Below, in pieces: positions 39,627 to 51,840 of a stretch of DNA of 64,000 nucleotides (position 1 is its first letter; the number at the start of each line of letters is the position of its first letter). Origin of the DNA: Enterobacter sp. Bisph1. GTDB lineage: Bacteria > Pseudomonadota > Gammaproteobacteria > Enterobacterales > Enterobacteriaceae. Position numbers and translations under genes: made by a program. The notes below the pieces were generated by a model. The model did no database searches. It had not been told where the DNA came from and saw only the letters and a program-made list of their open reading frames with translations. The DNA is taken from positions 62,001 to 126,000 of the forward strand of contig NZ_JXAG01000043.1 of NCBI RefSeq assembly GCF_000814905.1. The letters run 5' to 3'.

Positions 39627-40670
39627 TCAGAGGCTATTGAAAACGCGGTTTTCTTGTTCCTGAACGCGGATAAAGGTCGTACGTTTGGTCAGTTCTTTCA
39701 GGCGAGAAGCGCCGACATAGGTACAGGCCGAACGCAGACCGCCAAGAATATCGCGGGCGGTATTTTCCACCGGGCCGCGCAGCATCAGCTTGACGGTTTT
39801 TCCTTCCGCCGCGCGGTAACCCGCAACGCCGCCAACGTGGCGATTCATGGCGGATTCAGAACTCATGCCGTAGAAGAGCATAAATTTTTCACCGTTCTCT
39901 TCTACCACGGTGCCGCCGCTCTCTTCGTGACCCGCCAGCATACCGCCAAGCATGACGAAATCCGCGCCGCCGCCAAAGGCTTTCGCCACATCGCCGGGCA
40001 CGGTACAGCCGCCATCACTGACAATCTGGCCGCCGAGGCCGTGAGCCGCATCGGCACACTCAATCACCGCAGAAAGCTGCGGGTAACCGACGCCGGTTTT
40101 AACGCGCGTGGTACAGACGGAACCCGGGCCAATGCCCACTTTCACGATGTCGGCACCGGACAGAATCAACTCTTCACACATTTCCCCGGTAACGACATTA
40201 CCGGCGCAAATGGTTTTGTCCGGCCAGGCGGCACGCGCTTTGGCAACAAATTGCACAAAATGCTCGGAGTAACCGTTAGCAACATCGATGCAGACAAAAT
40301 TGAGCGCCGGATGCAGGGCGAGGATCTGTTTGGTTTTTTCGAAATCGGCGTCGGACGTGCCGGTAGAGACCATCACATGGCGCAGCACCTCGTCGGACTC
40401 GCGCTGAACAAACGCGCCCCACTCTTCAACAGAGTAGTGTTTGTGTACCGCGGTAAGAATATCGAATGACGCCAGCGCTTTTGCCATCGCAAAAGTCCCT
40501 ACCGTATCCATATTGGCCGCAATAACCGGCACGCCAGACCAGCTCATCCCGGAATGTTTAAAGGTGAAGGTGCGCTCCAGCTCAACATCGGAACGGCTTT
40601 TAAGAGTAGAACGTTTAGGGCGGATAAGAACGTCTTTAAAACCTAACTTCAGATCTTCTTCAATACGCAT
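39627..40670 (-). CDS. guaC: GMP reductase
   Basis: GuaC converts GMP to IMP with NADPH, linking guanine and adenine nucleotide pools. It has 347 residues, as E. coli. It is an IMPDH-like barrel: the catalytic cysteine is C186 in [11 protein letters not shown], the phosphate loop is [26 protein letters not shown] and the flap segment is [13 protein letters not shown]. It is monocistronic, convergent with hofC and divergent from coaE. Confidence 0.97.
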   Translation of the reverse strand: MRIEEDLKLGFKDVLIRPKRSTLKSRSDVELERTFTFKHSGMSWSGVPVIAANMDTVGTFAMAKALASFDILTAVHKHYSVEEWGAFVQRESDEVLRHVMVSTGTSDADFEKTKQILALHPALNFVCIDVANGYSEHFVQFVAKARAAWPDKTICAGNVVTGEMCEELILSGADIVKVGIGPGSVCTTRVKTGVGYPQLSAVIECADAAHGLGGQIVSDGGCTVPGDVAKAFGGGADFVMLGGMLAGHEESGGTVVEENGEKFMLFYGMSSESAMNRHVGGVAGYRAAEGKTVKLMLRGPVENTARDILGGLRSACTYVGASRLKELTKRTTFIRVQEQENRVFNSL

Positions 40671-40990
40671 GTGTGCAAATTCCTGGGGTCAATGGCGAAA
40701 TAACAAACTCACAACTCCAGTGACGCTATCATACGCGCTAATAAGGACCGCGCAAGACTGCGAATTTCTCTTTTTTTAAGCTACAATCCTATAAATTTAC
40801 CTGGTGAACAGGTCAGTTTCGGTCAAATGTTTTCATTGTCGCTTGTTTTAATTGCAACCAATTGAAATAACTCATAATTAAATTTGCAGTTTTACGTTTT
40901 TCATCTCTCAGAAACGGGACGAAAAAGCGTTACGCAGGCCGAAAAACGACGCAATGTGAATAATGGCAGGCTACTTTAGGACAAAGTGTA
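40671..40990. other. 320-base divergent spacer between guaC and coaE
   Basis: A gene-free stretch with the probable guaC promoter (40728-40755). The A/T-rich remainder presumably carries the coaE promoter, but no convincing pair was identified. A small perfect inverted repeat, ACCTG-N5-CAGGT, lies at 40799-40813. Confidence 0.55.
40728..40755 (-). promoter_or_regulatory. Candidate sigma-70 promoter for guaC
   Basis: On the minus strand TTGCGC (40750-40755) and TATGAT (40728-40733) are 16 bases apart, about 58 bases upstream of the guaC start. The match is good for the -10 and moderate for the -35. Confidence 0.45.
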
Positions 40991-41611
40991 ATGGGCTATA
41001 CGGTTGCGTTAACCGGCGGTATCGGCAGCGGCAAAAGCACCGTGGCAAATGCTTTTGCGGCACAGGGCATTAATATTGTCGATGCGGATATAATCGCGCG
41101 CCAGGTTGTGGAACCCGGGACCGACGCGCTGCGCGCCATTGCCGGGCATTTCGGCGCTGATATCCTTCTCGCGGACGGCTCATTAAATCGTCGCCTGTTG
41201 CGTGAACGTATCTTTGCTTCCCCGGCTGACAAAGCCTGGCTAAACGGTTTACTCCACCCGCTTATTCAACAGTTAACGCAGCGCCAGATTGCGCAAGCAA
41301 CTTCACCTTATGTACTGTGGGTCGTTCCGTTGCTGGTGGAAAACCAGCTTTATGATAGAGCCGATCGGGTGCTGGTTATCGACGTCCCGGTTGAAACACA
41401 AATTGCACGCACCATGCAGCGTGACGGCGTTAGCCGCGAACAAGCAGAAAAAATTCTCGCGGCCCAGGCCACACGCGAAGCGCGACTTGCTATCGCGGAT
41501 GATGTTATTGACAATAATGGCGCACCAGATGCGATTGCATCGGATGTTGCCCGCTTGCATGCAGCTTATCTTGATTATGCTTCGCAGGCCGTATCACAGG
41601 AAAAATCATAA
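40991..41611 (+). CDS. coaE: Dephospho-CoA kinase
   Basis: CoaE phosphorylates the ribose 3'-OH of dephospho-CoA, the last step in coenzyme A synthesis; PanB, PanC and PanD encoded earlier in the window feed the same pathway. It has 206 residues, as E. coli. The P-loop is GGIGSGKST (residues 9-17), followed by [13 protein letters not shown] and the lid segment around [23 protein letters not shown]. Its stop overlaps the zapD start by one base (TAATG). Confidence 0.96.
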   Translation: MGYTVALTGGIGSGKSTVANAFAAQGINIVDADIIARQVVEPGTDALRAIAGHFGADILLADGSLNRRLLRERIFASPADKAWLNGLLHPLIQQLTQRQIAQATSPYVLWVVPLLVENQLYDRADRVLVIDVPVETQIARTMQRDGVSREQAEKILAAQATREARLAIADDVIDNNGAPDAIASDVARLHAAYLDYASQAVSQEKS

Positions 41612-42354
41612 TGCACACCCACATCCTTTTTGAACATCCGCTCAACGAAAAGATGCGTACATGGCTGCGCGTTGAGTTTTTACTGCAACAACTCTCGATC
41701 CATTTACCGTTAAACGATCACGCTGACGCGCTGCATTTTTTCCGCAACATGGGCGATATGCTGGATGTGTTTGAACGGGGCGATATTCGCACAGAATTAC
41801 TTAAAGAGCTGGAGCGTCAGCAGCGTAAACTCCAGGGCTGGAGCGACGTGCCCGGCGTTGATCTTAATCGTATTGAAGCCATCCGCCAGCAGCTGAAAGA
41901 GAGCGGCGCCGTATTGATGGCCGCGCCGCGCATCGGTCAGTACCTGCGTGAAGACAGACTGATTGGCTTAGTGCGCCAGCGCCTCAGCATCCCTGGCGGA
42001 TGCTGTAGCTTCGATTTACCGACGCTGCATATGTGGCTGCACTTACCCCATGAACAACGCGATGCGCAGATCGCCCTGTGGCTTGAAAGTTTGGATCCGC
42101 TGCGCGCGACGCTGTCGCTGATCCTGGATCTTATTCGCAATGCATCCCCGTTTCGTCGCCAGACCAGCCTGAACGGTTTTTATCAGGATAACGGCGACGA
42201 TGCCGATCTGCTGCGCCTGCAGATCCCCCTTAAGGATCGTTTGTACCCGCAAATTTCTGGCCATAAAAGCCGCTTTGCTATTCGTTTTATGCCCTTCGAC
42301 AGCGAGAACGGTCTTGTACCGGAGCGGCTGGATTTCGAACTGGCCTGCTGTTAA
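41611..42354 (+). CDS. zapD: ZapD, FtsZ-bundling cell division factor
   Basis: ZapD binds the FtsZ C-terminal tail and cross-links filaments in the Z ring. It has 247 residues, as E. coli (formerly YacF). Conserved stretches include [19 protein letters not shown] at the start, [16 protein letters not shown] and the beta domain [13 protein letters not shown]. It overlaps coaE by one base and precedes yacG by 11 bases; the three form the coaE-zapD-yacG operon. Confidence 0.96.
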   Translation: MHTHILFEHPLNEKMRTWLRVEFLLQQLSIHLPLNDHADALHFFRNMGDMLDVFERGDIRTELLKELERQQRKLQGWSDVPGVDLNRIEAIRQQLKESGAVLMAAPRIGQYLREDRLIGLVRQRLSIPGGCCSFDLPTLHMWLHLPHEQRDAQIALWLESLDPLRATLSLILDLIRNASPFRRQTSLNGFYQDNGDDADLLRLQIPLKDRLYPQISGHKSRFAIRFMPFDSENGLVPERLDFELACC

Positions 42355-42365
42355 GGAGTTCCGTT

Positions 42366-42560
42366 ATGAGTGAAACGACAATTGTTAACTGCCCAACCTG
42401 CGGAAAATCGGTGGTCTGGGGAGAACAAAGCCCGTATCGGCCGTTCTGCTGCAAGCGCTGCCAGCTGATTGATTTAGGCGAATGGGCGGCGGAAGAGAAG
42501 CGCATTCCGAGCGCAGGCGATCTCACCGACAGCGATGACTGGAGCGAGGAGCAGCCGTAA
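42366..42560 (+). CDS. yacG: YacG, zinc-finger inhibitor of DNA gyrase
   Basis: YacG binds GyrB and blocks DNA binding by gyrase. It has 64 residues (E. coli 65). The zinc finger ligands are C9, C12, C28 and C32, and the C-terminal tail is acidic ([12 protein letters not shown]), matching the gyrase-binding half. A strong TAAGGAG precedes ATG 42366. It ends the operon and is convergent with mutT, 26 bases away. Confidence 0.96.
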   Translation: MSETTIVNCPTCGKSVVWGEQSPYRPFCCKRCQLIDLGEWAAEEKRIPSAGDLTDSDDWSEEQP

Positions 42561-42586
42561 TCGCTAACCGCACGGCTGCGTGCAGC

Positions 42587-42976
42587 TTAGCGCTGCGCCA
42601 GCCGGGTAATAACAGGTTCGTTGGCCGGGGGGAAATCCTGCGCGTTCAGCTTCTCCTGCGCTATCCACTCGCCCGATTGCCCCTCTTTGCCCCATGGCTG
42701 CCCTTCCCAGCGTTCAACCAGCCAGAACCAAAGGGTGATGTGGCGATCCGGGAACTGATATTCCAGCTTATCAAATAGTGTCGCGTCAGTGGGCGTGATA
42801 CCGACCTCTTCCTGCAATTCGCGGATCATCGCCTGTTCCGGCGTTTCACCGGCTTCAATTTTACCCCCCGGAAATTCCAGCTTATTCGCCATATGCGCAT
42901 CGGCGGCGCGGCGGGTAATAAAAATTTCTCCTTGCGGATTACGGATAATCCCGACGGCGATATTGAGTATTTTCAT
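42587..42976 (-). CDS. mutT: MutT, 8-oxo-dGTP diphosphatase
   Basis: MutT removes oxidised guanine nucleotides from the pool and so prevents A:T to C:G mutations. It has 129 residues, as E. coli. The Nudix box runs from G38 to I60, with REL-EE residues R52, E53, E56 and E57 intact. It lies 59 bases downstream of secA on the same strand, but a strong terminator separates them, so it may depend partly on read-through. Confidence 0.97.
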   Translation of the reverse strand: MKILNIAVGIIRNPQGEIFITRRAADAHMANKLEFPGGKIEAGETPEQAMIRELQEEVGITPTDATLFDKLEYQFPDRHITLWFWLVERWEGQPWGKEGQSGEWIAQEKLNAQDFPPANEPVITRLAQR

Positions 42977-42990
42977 TATGCAGACTCCAT

Positions 42991-43016
42991 AAAAAAGGCG
43001 CAGATATCTGCGCCTT
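42991..43016 (-). terminator. Terminator between secA and mutT
   Basis: AAGGCGCAGAT and ATCTGCGCCTT form a perfect 22-base palindrome (42995-43016); on the minus strand it runs into TTTTTT (A-run 42991-42996). It begins about 20 bases after the secA stop. Confidence 0.88.
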
Positions 43017-43035
43017 ATTCATTATTATCACTCTT

Positions 43036-45741
43036 TTATGCCAGACGTCCGTGGCACTGTTTGTATTTTTTACCGGAACCGCAAGGGCACGGATCGTTAC
43101 GGCCGACTTTGCGTTCGCCCGTCTGCGAGGCAAGTTCTGCCGCCGCGGCTGACGCGTCATCCTGATGACTCAGCTGCTGCATCTGCGCCAGACGTTCGGC
43201 CTCTTCACGACGCTGCTGCTCCATCGCTTCGACTTCTTCCGGCATACGGACCTGAACTTTGCTCAGGGTGCTGATCACTTCATATTTCAGCGACTCCAGC
43301 ATGGCGGCGAACATGGCGAAGGATTCGCGCTTATATTCCTGTTTCGGATCTTTTTGCGCATAGCCGCGCAGGTGGATACCCTGGCGCAGGTAATCCATTG
43401 CCGCCAGATGCTCTTTCCACAGGGAGTCGAGGGTTTGCAGCATCACGCCTTTTTCGAAATGACGCATCATTTCCGCGCCAACGACTTCTTCTTTGCGCTG
43501 ATAGGTTTCTACTGCGCTTTGCAAAATACGTTCGCGCAGCGTCTCTTCATGCAGATCCGGCTCTTTATCCAGCCATTCAGCAATCGGCAGCTCGAGGTCG
43601 AAATCATTTTTCAGACGCTCCTGCAGCCCCGGGATATCCCACATCTCTTCCAGAGATTGCGGCGGAATATGGCCGTCGATGGTGGCTTTAAAGACGTCTT
43701 CGCGAATGCTGTTAATCGTCTCACTGACATCCGTTACATCCAGCAGTTCGTTACGCTGGGTGTAGATCGCGCGACGCTGATCGTTAGCCACATCGTCATA
43801 TTCCAGCAGCTGCTTACGAATATCAAAGTTGCGGCTTTCCACTTTACGTTGCGCGTTAGCAATGGCCTTGGTTACCCACGGATGCTCAATCGCTTCGCCA
43901 GGCTTCATACCCAGTTTGCGCATCATGCCGGAAACGCGATCGGAGGCGAAAATACGCATCAGCGCATCTTCCATGGAGAGGTAAAAACGGGAAGAACCGG
44001 CATCGCCCTGACGACCGGAACGGCCACGCAGCTGGTTGTCGATACGGCGTGATTCGTGGCGCTCAGTACCGATGATATGCAAACCGCCAGAGGCCAGCAC
44101 GGCATCGTGGCGCACCTGCCAGTCGGCTTTAACCTGAGCAATCTGTTCCGGCGTTGGATTTTCCATCTCCGCCAGTTCAGTCTGCCAGCTGCCGCCCAAT
44201 ACGATATCCGTACCGCGACCGGCCATGTTGGTCGCAATGGTCACCGTTCCCGGATAACCCGCCTGGGCAACAATATCGGCTTCTTTAGCGTGGAATTTGG
44301 CGTTCAACACATTGTGCTTGATACCCGCTTTGGTCAGTTCGTTGGAGACCACTTCGGATTTTTCAATGGAGATGGTACCGACCAGCACCGGCTGACCATT
44401 TGCGGTACGCTCTTTAATGTCTTCGATAATCGCCTGAATTTTTTCCGCTTCGGTCATATAGACCAGATCCGCCATATCCTTACGGATCATCGGGCGGTTC
44501 GTCGGAACGACAACCGTATCCAGCTTGTAAATCGAGCTAAATTCAAACGCTTCCGTATCGGCTGTACCGGTCATCCCGGCCAGTTTCTCATACAGACGGA
44601 AATAGTTCTGGAAGGTAATGGATGCCAGCGTCTGGTTTTCGTTCTGGATCTCCACCCCTTCTTTGGCTTCAACGGCCTGGTGCAGGCCATCGGACCAGCG
44701 GCGGCCCTGCATGGTACGCCCGGTATGTTCGTCGACGATAATCACTTCGCCGTCTTTCACGATGTAGTCCACATCGCGAGTAAACAGCGCATGTGCACGC
44801 AGTGCGGCGGTAACATGGTGCATCAGCATAATGTTTGCCGGCGAGTAAAGTGACTCGCCCTCTTCCATGATGCCTTCTTTTACCAGCAGCTCTTCAATCA
44901 GCACCAGGCCGCGCTCGGTCAGGGTAACCTGACGCGCTTTTTCGTCCACGGAGAAGTGGCCTTCGCCCTGGAAGGTATCGGAGTCCTCTTTCTCCTGACG
45001 AATCAGGTGCGGAATGATTTTATTGACCTTTTTGTACAGCTCAGAGCTGTCTTCCGCCGGACCGGAGATGATCAGCGGCGTACGCGCTTCATCGATAAGG
45101 ATGGAGTCCACCTCATCCACCAGCGCGTAATGAAGTTTACGCTGCACACGCTCTTCAGGGCTAAACGCCATGTTATCGCGCAGGTAATCGAAGCCATATT
45201 CGTTGTTAGTACCGTAAGTAATATCGGCGGCATAGGCTTCGCGCTTGGCGACAGACGGCATACCCGGCAGGTTGATACCCACGCTCAGGCCGAGGAATTC
45301 AAACAGCGGACGGTTATTTTCGGCGTCACGCTGCGCCAGATAGTCGTTCACCGTCACGACATGCACACCTTTACCGCTGAGGGCATTGAGGTACGCCGGC
45401 AGGGTTGCGGTTAAGGTTTTACCTTCACCGGTACGCATTTCCGCGATGCAGCGATCGTTCAGTACCATACCGCCGAGCAGCTGCACGTCGAAGTGACGCA
45501 TACCAAAGACACGTTTACTCGCTTCACGCACCACCGCAAAAGCTTCTGGCAGCAGGCTATCCACGCTTTCGCCTTTTTCCAGACGCGCGCGGAACTCTAC
45601 GGTTTTCGCTTTCAGCTCATCATCCGTGAGCTTTTCCATGGCCGGTTCCATGGCATTGATCTGGACAACTGTTTTACGCATGCGACGCAGGGTGCGTTCG
45701 TTGCGACTACCGAATACTTTCGTTAACAAATTGGTAAGCAT
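43036..45741 (-). CDS. secA: SecA, protein translocase motor ATPase
   Basis: SecA drives preproteins through SecYEG. It has 901 residues, as E. coli. Walker A is MRTGEGKT near residue 105 and the DEAD-type Walker B is [15 protein letters not shown]. Motif VI is [23 protein letters not shown]. The C-terminal zinc tail has the [14 protein letters not shown] ligands for SecB binding. secM lies just upstream, and its stop is embedded in a hairpin with the secA leader, so secA translation is controlled by SecM arrest. Confidence 0.98.
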   Translation of the reverse strand: MLTNLLTKVFGSRNERTLRRMRKTVVQINAMEPAMEKLTDDELKAKTVEFRARLEKGESVDSLLPEAFAVVREASKRVFGMRHFDVQLLGGMVLNDRCIAEMRTGEGKTLTATLPAYLNALSGKGVHVVTVNDYLAQRDAENNRPLFEFLGLSVGINLPGMPSVAKREAYAADITYGTNNEYGFDYLRDNMAFSPEERVQRKLHYALVDEVDSILIDEARTPLIISGPAEDSSELYKKVNKIIPHLIRQEKEDSDTFQGEGHFSVDEKARQVTLTERGLVLIEELLVKEGIMEEGESLYSPANIMLMHHVTAALRAHALFTRDVDYIVKDGEVIIVDEHTGRTMQGRRWSDGLHQAVEAKEGVEIQNENQTLASITFQNYFRLYEKLAGMTGTADTEAFEFSSIYKLDTVVVPTNRPMIRKDMADLVYMTEAEKIQAIIEDIKERTANGQPVLVGTISIEKSEVVSNELTKAGIKHNVLNAKFHAKEADIVAQAGYPGTVTIATNMAGRGTDIVLGGSWQTELAEMENPTPEQIAQVKADWQVRHDAVLASGGLHIIGTERHESRRIDNQLRGRSGRQGDAGSSRFYLSMEDALMRIFASDRVSGMMRKLGMKPGEAIEHPWVTKAIANAQRKVESRNFDIRKQLLEYDDVANDQRRAIYTQRNELLDVTDVSETINSIREDVFKATIDGHIPPQSLEEMWDIPGLQERLKNDFDLELPIAEWLDKEPDLHEETLRERILQSAVETYQRKEEVVGAEMMRHFEKGVMLQTLDSLWKEHLAAMDYLRQGIHLRGYAQKDPKQEYKRESFAMFAAMLESLKYEVISTLSKVQVRMPEEVEAMEQQRREEAERLAQMQQLSHQDDASAAAAELASQTGERKVGRNDPCPCGSGKKYKQCHGRLA

Positions 45742-45770
45742 ATTAAAAATCTCAAACGCCCCGCTCTGCG

Positions 45771-45810
45771 GAGCTAAAAAAATGGATAAACAAAAGGGGA
45801 TTTTTAGCTC
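45771..45810 (-). promoter_or_regulatory. secM-secA intergenic hairpin
   Basis: GAGCTAAAAA (45771-45780) pairs perfectly with TTTTTAGCTC (45801-45810), a ten-pair stem whose distal arm covers the secM stop codon (45804-45806). In E. coli a helix here hides the secA ribosome site until a ribosome stalls in secM. The geometry seen is consistent with that control. Confidence 0.65.
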
Positions 45811-46310
45811 AGGCGTTGAGGTCCGGCGCGAATGCCTTGCACCTGGCTTATCCAGGCGGAGACACGAAACGCGGTATGCGGTGTTACAGGAGTCGGCACG
45901 GCCAGGCGGACAATGGCTGGCGGTTTACTCTCCAGCGTCAGCAGAGCGCTGAGGGTGTCAAGCAGAGCCAGATGATGTGCCTGACCCGGCAACTGCACTT
46001 CCGTTGCCACCGGCAGCGCTTGCGGCGCCATGACGAACGAAAGATGACGGATAACGGTACGAATGGCGTGCTGATGCCAATAGTCGACGGTGAAGTTAGG
46101 CCGACGTTTAGCTTCCAGCAAGGCAAAACTGGTGAAATCAACGGTTCTGGCGTTATTGTGGTTTTGGCTCGTTTGGCGCGCAGGATGTGAGGCTTCGGCA
46201 TTACTGGCAAGCGCAGGCAAGCCAAAACTCGCCGCGACCATCCCTAATAAGAGATGCGGCCAGAAATAGCGTCTGCCAATTTGTCGCCAGCGCGTCAGTA
46301 TTCCGCTCAC
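45804..46310 (-). CDS. secM: SecM, secretion monitor with translation arrest peptide
   Basis: SecM is an exported regulator whose own translation stalls when secretion is slow, raising secA expression. From GTG 46310 it has 168 residues (E. coli 170, also GTG-started: SGILTRWRQ). A long signal sequence ([21 protein letters not shown]) is present. The arrest motif [17 protein letters not shown] (codons 45819-45869) keeps all key residues of F-x4-W-I-x4-G-I-R-A-G-P while the variable positions differ from E. coli. The frame extends upstream to 46373 but without homology. Confidence 0.94.
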   Translation of the reverse strand: MSGILTRWRQIGRRYFWPHLLLGMVAASFGLPALASNAEASHPARQTSQNHNNARTVDFTSFALLEAKRRPNFTVDYWHQHAIRTVIRHLSFVMAPQALPVATEVQLPGQAHHLALLDTLSALLTLESKPPAIVRLAVPTPVTPHTAFRVSAWISQVQGIRAGPQRLS

Positions 46311-46522
46311 TTGCTCCGTCCAAAAATAACGCGTGTATAACAATGCGTAGGTATGTGTCTTTTTTCGCCCCAAATCTTACCACTAAAGCCAGCACGCCAC
46401 AGCAGTATTCGGGCGTTGCAGACGAGAAAACTGGTCAGGAAAACAGCAGTCGCGCCAGAAAAGAGCCCGGCCAGATTTTAGAAGGGGTGCTTACGCAGGA
46501 TGTTTTAAAGAAATAGACAAAT

Positions 46523-46571
46523 AAAAACGACTGGCTTGCCTGACCGGAGAGAGTGCCAGGTAAACCAGTCG
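46523..46571 (-). terminator. Terminator after lpxC
   Basis: On the minus strand CGACTGG and CCAGTCG arms (46528-46534 and 46565-46571) enclose a second CCTGG-CCAGG-like stem and run into TTTTTA. It begins 18 bases after the lpxC stop and closes the dcw transcription unit before secM. Confidence 0.75.
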
Positions 46572-46588
46572 ATTTAGTGGTTATGGCG

Positions 46589-47566
<978 letters not shown>

Positions 47567-47606
47567 TTAGCACAAAGAGCGACGAAGCCCAACTTCCAGT
47601 CAATTC

Positions 47607-48755
47607 TTAGTCAGCCTGCTTACGCAGGAACGCCGGAATATCAAGATAATCAGGCTCTTTGGTGGTTTGCGGCGTATTGTCGTTAACCACTTTCGCTGGT
47701 TTTTGCTCCTGCTGCATCGGCTGCATGCCATGCTGCTGGTAGCGATCCATCACGGGCTGCTGCGCCTGTTTATTGGTCACCAGGGTGATTTCCGGACGCT
47801 TGTCCATACCAATCCCGGTCGCCACAACGGTGACGCGCAATTCGTCGTTCATATCAGGATCCAGAGAGGTACCGATAACAACGGTAGCATTATCCGATGC
47901 GAATGCACGAATGGTGTTACCGACGGTTTCGAACTCATCCAGACGCAGGTCGAAGCCCGCAGTAATGTTAACCAGCACGCCGCGCGCGCCCGACAGGTCG
48001 ATATCTTCCAGCAGCGGGCTGGAAATCGCCATTTCGGCCGCTTCTTCTGCACGATCTTCACCGCTGGCAACGCCGGAACCCATCATCGCGTAGCCCATTT
48101 CGGACATCACGGTGCGCACGTCTGCAAAGTCGACGTTCATCAGACCCGGGCGGGTAATCAGTTCAGCGATACCCTGAACGGCGCCTTTAAGCACGTCGTT
48201 CGCCGCGCCAAATGCATCCAGCAGCGAAATACCGCGGCCCAGCACTTTCAGCAGCTTGTCGTTCGGGATGGTAATCAGTGAGTCAACGTGCTTCGACAGC
48301 TCGGTGATCCCCTGCTCGGCAAATGCCATACGCTTCTTGCCTTCAAAATTGAAAGGCTTGGTTACGACGGCTACCGTCAGAATGCCCAGATCTTTGGCCA
48401 CTTCAGCAACAACAGGTGCCGCACCGGTACCGGTACCGCCGCCCATACCCGCTGCGATAAAGACCATATCAGCACCTTCCAGCGCAGCGCGCAGGGCTTC
48501 ACGATCTTCTTCCGCCGCGTTACGGCCGACTTCAGGGTTTGCCCCTGCGCCCAGACCTTTGGTGATGCCTCCGCCAATCTGAATGGTTTGCCCCACCGCC
48601 GTTTTACGCAACGCCTGCGCGTCGGTATTGACTGCGAAGAACTCAACCCCTTCGATGCGCTCGCGCACCATATGTTCTACGGCGTTACCGCCGCCGCCAC
48701 CGACGCCGATGACTTTAATCACCGCGTCGTTGGTTAATTCCATTGGTTCAAACAT
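47607..48755 (-). CDS. ftsZ: FtsZ, tubulin-like division GTPase
   Basis: FtsZ forms the Z ring. It has 382 residues (E. coli 383). The GTP tubulin signature GGGTGTGA, the T7 loop [15 protein letters not shown], a variable Gln-rich linker and the C-terminal tail [14 protein letters not shown], which binds FtsA, ZipA and ZapD, are all visible. GGAGAGAG precedes the start. A perfect eight-pair hairpin lies between ftsA and ftsZ. Confidence 0.98.
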   Translation of the reverse strand: MFEPMELTNDAVIKVIGVGGGGGNAVEHMVRERIEGVEFFAVNTDAQALRKTAVGQTIQIGGGITKGLGAGANPEVGRNAAEEDREALRAALEGADMVFIAAGMGGGTGTGAAPVVAEVAKDLGILTVAVVTKPFNFEGKKRMAFAEQGITELSKHVDSLITIPNDKLLKVLGRGISLLDAFGAANDVLKGAVQGIAELITRPGLMNVDFADVRTVMSEMGYAMMGSGVASGEDRAEEAAEMAISSPLLEDIDLSGARGVLVNITAGFDLRLDEFETVGNTIRAFASDNATVVIGTSLDPDMNDELRVTVVATGIGMDKRPEITLVTNKQAQQPVMDRYQQHGMQPMQQEQKPAKVVNDNTPQTTKEPDYLDIPAFLRKQAD

Positions 48756-48782
48756 GATCTCTCTCCGTTGTGCCTTTCGCCT

Positions 48783-48807
48783 GAGACCGTTAATTTTCTA
48801 CGGTCTC
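48783..48807 (-). repeat. Hairpin in the ftsA-ftsZ spacer
   Basis: GAGACCGT (48783-48790) and ACGGTCTC (48800-48807) form a perfect stem with a nine-base loop, 28 bases upstream of ftsZ on the transcript. There is no downstream T-run, so it is more likely an RNA processing or stability element than a terminator. Confidence 0.5.
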
Positions 48808-48816
48808 TGAAAAAAA

Positions 48817-50073
48817 TTAAAACTCTTTTCGCAGCCAGCTGTTGATTCGTTTGAACCACGAACCCACTGACGCGCGCTTTTCCACTTCTGCTTCACCACT
48901 TAAATGGGTCTCTTTCCCGTAGTGCAGCAACCCCACCGCCGTTGAATAATACGGCTCCTGGGCGTAATCCGTTAAACCAGTAATATTGAGCGGCGCACCG
49001 ATACGCACCTGCGTATGGAACACGCGCTGGGCGCAGGCCGCCAGGCCTTCCATTTGCGCCGCGCCACCGGTCAACACAATCCCCGCCGCCAGGTGATGTT
49101 TCACACCCTGCTGGCGAAGCTGTTCTTGTAACTGCAAAATCTCATCGTTTACCAGGTTGAGCAGCTCGGTATAACGCGGCTCAATCACATCTGCCAGCGT
49201 CTGACGCTGCAGGCTGCGCGGCGGACGCCCGCCGACGCTAGGGACTTCAACGCTTTCGTCTTTACCGACCAGCGAACCCAGTGCACAGCCGTGACGAACT
49301 TTAATCGCCTCGGCATCGCTTGGCGGCGTACCAAAGGCATAAGCGATATCGCTGGTAACCACGTTCCCCGCATAAGGGATAACTTTGGTATGACGCAGCG
49401 CGCCGCCGGTATAGACCGCCATATCCATTGTACCACCGCCAATATCGACCACGCAGACACCCAGCTCACGTTCATCTTCGGTCAACACTGAGTAACTTGA
49501 CGCCAGTCCGGCAAAAATAAGTTGGTCAACTTTCAAACCACATCGTTCAACGGCTTTGACGATGTTTTTCGCCATATCGTTATGGCAGGTAATTAAGTGC
49601 ACCTTCGCCTGCATACGCACGCCGGACAGGCCTACCGGGTTTTTGATCCCTTCCTGGTAATCAATCGCGTACTCCTGCGGAATCACATGCAATACACGGT
49701 GTTCATCGCGCACGCGAACGGATTTCGCCGTATGCACCACGTTTTCCACATCTTCCTGCGTCACCTCTTCTTCTGAAATCGGCACCATACCAATTTCATT
49801 CTGGCAGCTAATATGCTTCCCCGAGAGAGCCAGGTAGACGGATGAAATTTGGCAATCAGCCATCAGTTCAGCCTGGTCGATAGCGCGCTGTACGCATTTC
49901 ACTACCGACTCAAGATCGTTTACTCCGCCTTTATCCATCCCACGGGACGGACAACTGCCTACGCCAATGATATTCACAATACCGTCGGGCAGAACTTCCC
50001 CTACTAAAGCGGCGACCTTCGCGGTGCCAATCTCCAGTCCTACTACCAGCTTTCTGTCCGTCGCCTTGATCAT
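48817..50073 (-). CDS. ftsA: FtsA, actin-like Z-ring membrane tether
   Basis: FtsA polymerises on the membrane and anchors FtsZ. It has 418 residues (E. coli 420). Actin-fold motifs are [17 protein letters not shown] (phosphate 1), [16 protein letters not shown] (phosphate 2) and [13 protein letters not shown] (adenosine). The C-terminal amphipathic helix is [13 protein letters not shown]. Its start overlaps the ftsQ stop by four bases (ATGA). Confidence 0.98.
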   Translation of the reverse strand: MIKATDRKLVVGLEIGTAKVAALVGEVLPDGIVNIIGVGSCPSRGMDKGGVNDLESVVKCVQRAIDQAELMADCQISSVYLALSGKHISCQNEIGMVPISEEEVTQEDVENVVHTAKSVRVRDEHRVLHVIPQEYAIDYQEGIKNPVGLSGVRMQAKVHLITCHNDMAKNIVKAVERCGLKVDQLIFAGLASSYSVLTEDERELGVCVVDIGGGTMDMAVYTGGALRHTKVIPYAGNVVTSDIAYAFGTPPSDAEAIKVRHGCALGSLVGKDESVEVPSVGGRPPRSLQRQTLADVIEPRYTELLNLVNDEILQLQEQLRQQGVKHHLAAGIVLTGGAAQMEGLAACAQRVFHTQVRIGAPLNITGLTDYAQEPYYSTAVGLLHYGKETHLSGEAEVEKRASVGSWFKRINSWLRKEF

Positions 50074-50918
50074 TGTCGCTCTGCCTGTGCTTGATTCTGT
50101 TGTGCCTGATTTTGCTGCTGATTCAGTTCCTGAACAGGGGCCGCTTTCCAGCCTACGGCCGCACCTGAGTCATAGCGTAAATCCACGTAGCTTATCTCTT
50201 TGCCATCCGTTTGCGCCTGCTGCTGAAGAACCGGGTAAAGCTCCACAAAGCGCGCCAGACGTTTCATCGTATCGCCGCGGCCGAGATTAAGTTTGATGTC
50301 GTTATTCAGCGTAACCTGCCATGACCGCCGGGCCGTCATCGCCGCTTCTTTTAACGTGAACTTATCCTTCGCTAGCACTTGCCCCATATCGCGGTAGCCT
50401 TGTAATACTTCGCTTTCGCTACCTTCAGGACCGTATAACATTGGTAAAATCTGTTTACTGGTGCGTTCCGCCGGCACGCTAAAGGCGTTGCCGTCGACAT
50501 CAACCATATGCTGGTCATTCCACCGCGCTATGGGCACATATTCAACCAGATGAATCTTCAATTCGTCCGGCCACTGTTTTCTTACGCTCGCCTGCTTGAT
50601 CCACGGCAGACGTTCGATCTGACTTTGAATGATGTTAACGTCCTGCGTCATAAACGTGCCGGGCGCGCCCAGGGCCAGAATAGACTGACGAATATCATCA
50701 TTACGGGTGTAGTGGCGATCCCCCGTTAATACCAATTTCGATAATGGCAAACGCTGCGCATCATCCATCCAGCCAAGCACCACCCAGCCACTGACTAACA
50801 CGGTGCACAGCACCGTCAGCAGGAACATAATCCCTGCAAGACGCGTTCCATTATTACGGCGAGGGGCTTTTACGGCTTCCGTCTCGCGGTTTCGCGTGTT
50901 CAGCGCAGCCTGTGACAT
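50070..50918 (-). CDS. ftsQ: FtsQ, division scaffold protein with POTRA domain
   Basis: A bitopic protein that links early and late division proteins through FtsB and FtsL. It has 282 residues (E. coli 276). One span ([23 protein letters not shown]) is followed by a POTRA domain starting [22 protein letters not shown] and a beta domain. The tail is Gln/Asn-rich with a duplicated NQAQ unit, slightly longer than in E. coli. ATG 50918 is chosen over an upstream codon because it aligns with [10 protein letters not shown]; it sits one base after the ddlB stop. Confidence 0.96.
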   Translation of the reverse strand: MSQAALNTRNRETEAVKAPRRNNGTRLAGIMFLLTVLCTVLVSGWVVLGWMDDAQRLPLSKLVLTGDRHYTRNDDIRQSILALGAPGTFMTQDVNIIQSQIERLPWIKQASVRKQWPDELKIHLVEYVPIARWNDQHMVDVDGNAFSVPAERTSKQILPMLYGPEGSESEVLQGYRDMGQVLAKDKFTLKEAAMTARRSWQVTLNNDIKLNLGRGDTMKRLARFVELYPVLQQQAQTDGKEISYVDLRYDSGAAVGWKAAPVQELNQQQNQAQQNQAQAERQ

Positions 50919-50919
50919 A

Positions 50920-51840
50920 TCACTCCGCCAGCTCGAGGATGCGAACAACAGACTGGGAGAAACTCATCCCCGCCTGACGCGCCGCCATCGGCACCAGACT
51001 CTGACGGGTCATCCCCGGCGACGTGTTCGCTTCTAACAAATAAAACTGGCCATCATCGTCCATCATGGCGTCAATGCGACCCCAACCACGGCAGCCTAAA
51101 ATATGCCAGGCTTTAAGGACTAATGACTGTAATGCAGCCTCATCGTCCGCTTCGAGACCTGAAGGGCAAAAATAGATCGTCTCATCAGAGAGATACTTCG
51201 CCTCATAATCATAGAAGATTCCCGCAGATTGAATACGAATCGACGGTAAAATTTCATCTCCTAACAACGCGACTGTAAATTCAGGCCCACTAAGCCATTT
51301 CTCAATCAAAATGTCATCATCGTGTTGAAATGCAAGCACTAACGCCGTATGCAAATCTTCATTTTTGTCTACTTTTGACATTCCTACGCTTGAGCCTTCC
51401 CGGCTGGGTTTGACAATAACAGGTAAGCCCAGCGACTCAATCCTTTGAATATCATGCTTTTTTAGGCCTGATTCAAACTCGTCGCGCGACAGTGCGACCC
51501 ACGGGGCGACCGGTAAACCAGCGCCTTGCCACAGCAATTTGCTGCGCAATTTATCCATTGAAATCGCCGACGCCATCACCCCGCTGCCGGTGTAGGGCAG
51601 CGAAATCGTTTCCAGCAGCCCCTGCAGCGAACCATCTTCACCGCCACGACCATGTAAGGCGATAAACGCTTTACTAAAACCCATTTCTTTAAGGCGAGTG
51701 ACGTCCACGTCACGCGGATCAATACCGTGCGCGTCAACGCCACCTTCACGCAAACCTGCCAGCACCGCTGCACCGGAATTAAGCGAAACGTCACGCTCGG
51801 CGGATGTTCCGCCCAGCAGAACCGCTACTTTCTCAGCCAC
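50920..51840 (-). CDS. ddlB: D-alanine--D-alanine ligase B
   Basis: DdlB makes the D-Ala-D-Ala dipeptide that MurF adds to the murein precursor. It has 306 residues, as E. coli. ATP-grasp motifs are [35 protein letters not shown], the lysine-bearing [20 protein letters not shown] and [25 protein letters not shown]. It overlaps the end of murC by eight bases. Confidence 0.97.
   Translation of the reverse strand: MAEKVAVLLGGTSAERDVSLNSGAAVLAGLREGGVDAHGIDPRDVDVTRLKEMGFSKAFIALHGRGGEDGSLQGLLETISLPYTGSGVMASAISMDKLRSKLLWQGAGLPVAPWVALSRDEFESGLKKHDIQRIESLGLPVIVKPSREGSSVGMSKVDKNEDLHTALVLAFQHDDDILIEKWLSGPEFTVALLGDEILPSIRIQSAGIFYDYEAKYLSDETIYFCPSGLEADDEAALQSLVLKAWHILGCRGWGRIDAMMDDDGQFYLLEANTSPGMTRQSLVPMAARQAGMSFSQSVVRILELAE

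Noticed and set aside
40799-40813. Perfect inverted repeat ACCTG-N5-CAGGT between guaC and coaE
   Set aside because: It is only five pairs, matches no operator I can name, and is short enough to be chance.
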